In this document: in pieces, positions 5,347 through 6,572 of the stretch | Numbering within the stretch: position 1 is the first letter of the stretch | How the letters are laid out: every line of letters begins with the position of its first letter | DNA from: Pseudomonadota bacterium | GTDB lineage: Bacteria > Pseudomonadota > Gammaproteobacteria > Acidithiobacillales > Acidithiobacillaceae | Assembly: GCA_021818125.1 (NCBI GenBank) | Contig: JAKAFG010000115.1 | Span: 1-6,572 of the forward strand | Length of the DNA stretch: 6,572 nt | Direction of reading: 5' to 3' | The notes under the pieces: generated by a model | What the model saw: only the letters and a program-made list of their open reading frames with translations | Told to the model about the DNA's origin: nothing | The model's database searches: none | Position numbers and translations under genes: made by a program

Positions 5347-6572
5347 ATGGCAGACACCAGGAATCCCGGCACCATCATGGGCGAGAAAGCGATCGCAGCC
5401 CGCATTCAACGGGCACGCGAACACCTCGATCGCTTTCGCGCCATCCTGAAAGAACCAGACCGCTGGGTATCCGTCTGGTTTTTGGCCTATGCCCTGCTGG
5501 GGGCGGTCTCCTCCGGGCTGCTGCCTATTCTCCTGCCTCTGATGATCGTCGCCCTCACTCATCATCTCAGTTGGGTTGCCTACGTCATGGGCGGATTCAA
5601 CCTCGGACTGCTGACCTCTCCCTTGTGGGGAAACCTGGCCGACAGCAAACATCTGCATCGCCCCATTTTTTTCTGTGGCTTTCTGGTATTGTTAATGGCG
5701 CTGGCCGTCATGCCTTTTTTTCCGGGCATTCTCACCTGGAGCGCGCTCTCGCTGCTCGCCGGCGCGGGAAGCTCCGCCGTGGCGACCATGGCCAGCCTGT
5801 TCATCGTCGAGTTCGACCCCCAAAATGAATGGGAACCCCGGCTGGGCTGGCTGCAAACTTTTAACGGCGGCGGGCAGGTCGCCGGACTTTTATTGGCCGG
5901 CATTTTCGTCAGCAATTTCAAGCTCGGCCTGATCTGCTCAGCCTTGGCACTGATTCCCGCTATCTGGTTGGGTGCCAGAGGCTTGCCTGCCGGCGCCAAA
6001 AGTTATGACTGGACGGTGGAGATCGGTAGTCATATGCGGCGCGATCTGGACTGGCGTTTCCTCGCCAACTTCGGGCATCCGGAACTGCTGGGGGGTGGCC
6101 TGCTCCGGTTTTCGCATCACCTTTCTCTGCAAGGCCTGCGCCGGTTTGGCGATATGCTACATACGCGTTTTGGCCGCTTTCTATTTTCCTGGTTTGCGGT
6201 GGCCTTTGGCGTAGCGGCATTTTTCGCCTATTTCCCGGTAGCGATGCAAAAGGCCTATAATGTGGCCCCGGCACTGACCTCCAGCGTCTACGCCATGACC
6301 GCCGCCATAGCGTTGGTGCTGTACTCCGTGGGTGGGCAGCTATCCGGGCGTTTTGGCGCCGGAAGGGTATATCGCTGGTCTTTGATGCTCCGCTTTTTGG
6401 GATTTGGCCTGCTACTGCTGGTATTTTTCCTGCCCATACCCCGGGCGCTGATTGCCCTGGCAGGCTTCGTCCTGATTATTATCGCCTGGCCACTGCAGAG
6501 CATTTCCGGAACCAGTCTGACAGCGCGGCTCACGCCTTTCAGTCAGGGCGAGGCGATGGGACTTTTTAACGC
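5347..6572 (+). CDS. Major facilitator superfamily (MFS) transporter, N-terminal 408 residues (cut by the right window edge)
   Basis: Inner-membrane secondary transporter, open to the window end. After a 40-residue, charged, presumably cytoplasmic N-terminus there are about ten hydrophobic segments: roughly 41-69, 76-95, 106-124, 129-152, 172-189, 190-209, 278-300, 308-330, 344-363 and 366-388. The sequence stops as the next begins. GNLADSKHLHRP (95-106), after the second segment, is a degenerate MFS motif A, and GGQLSGRFGAGR (329-340) is its counterpart in the second half. A hydrophilic loop of about 68 residues (210-277) separates the two six-helix halves, as usual in MFS but on the long side. 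The ATG at 5347 is preferred because AGGAG lies five bases upstream. An in-frame ATG at 5326 lacks as good a site. It is divergent from the sucrose operon. The substrate cannot be read from the sequence. A sugar or osmolyte would fit the context but is unproven. Confidence 0.85.
   Translation, partial: MADTRNPGTIMGEKAIAARIQRAREHLDRFRAILKEPDRWVSVWFLAYALLGAVSSGLLPILLPLMIVALTHHLSWVAYVMGGFNLGLLTSPLWGNLADSKHLHRPIFFCGFLVLLMALAVMPFFPGILTWSALSLLAGAGSSAVATMASLFIVEFDPQNEWEPRLGWLQTFNGGGQVAGLLLAGIFVSNFKLGLICSALALIPAIWLGARGLPAGAKSYDWTVEIGSHMRRDLDWRFLANFGHPELLGGGLLRFSHHLSLQGLRRFGDMLHTRFGRFLFSWFAVAFGVAAFFAYFPVAMQKAYNVAPALTSSVYAMTAAIALVLYSVGGQLSGRFGAGRVYRWSLMLRFLGFGLLLLVFFLPIPRALIALAGFVLIIIAWPLQSISGTSLTARLTPFSQGEAMGLFN

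Noticed and set aside
5190..6533. Leftward open frames opposite the MFS gene, and a rightward 179-codon frame at 5289-5828
   Set aside because: They overlap the MFS reading frame, which has clear hydrophobic periodicity and motif A. The alternatives are Arg/Pro/Gln-rich and low in hydrophobic segments.
1..6572. CRISPR arrays, tRNA or rRNA genes, insertion sequences, attachment sites
   Set aside because: I saw no direct-repeat arrays, cloverleaf-like sequences, transposase motifs or flanking repeats. Nearly the whole window is accounted for by five genes.

Overview
The window holds one leftward (minus-strand) four-gene operon for sucrose metabolism, a short divergent regulatory region, and the first part of a rightward transporter gene. 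Every protein is proteobacterial in character and base composition is fairly GC-rich. The set sucrose synthase, two-domain sucrose-phosphate synthase and PfkB sugar kinase is known from chemolithoautotrophic proteobacteria such as Acidithiobacillus and Nitrosomonas. From GC content and protein style I favour an Acidithiobacillus-like acidophile. That placement is inference from memory, not a database match.

Layout, read in the direction of operon transcription from about 5185 down to 1. First comes a short MscS-type channel gene (5163-4591). It overlaps the next gene, a PfkB-family, probable fructokinase gene (4594-3692), by an ATGA junction. After a one-base gap comes sucrose-phosphate synthase (3690-1546), which starts at TTG behind a near-perfect Shine-Dalgarno and carries a C-terminal HAD phosphatase domain. 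Its end overlaps the start of sucrose synthase (1553 to beyond the left edge) by eight bases. The sucrose synthase is truncated by the window after 517 codons. No terminator is visible because the operon runs off the left edge.

The region between the divergent genes (5164-5346) contains a plausible sigma70 promoter for the operon, a perfect 8-bp-arm dyad just upstream of its -35 box, and a much weaker candidate promoter for the rightward gene. The rightward gene (5347 to beyond the right edge) encodes a major facilitator superfamily permease of unknown substrate.

As a working model, the synthase-phosphatase makes sucrose from a nucleotide-glucose and fructose-6-phosphate. Sucrose synthase can cleave sucrose to nucleotide-glucose and fructose, and the kinase returns fructose to fructose-6-phosphate. 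A mechanosensitive-type channel as first gene suggests that sucrose serves as a compatible solute, so that synthesis, recovery and membrane-tension release are expressed together. The enzyme assignments are well supported by motifs. The osmotic role and the transporter's link to sucrose are inference.
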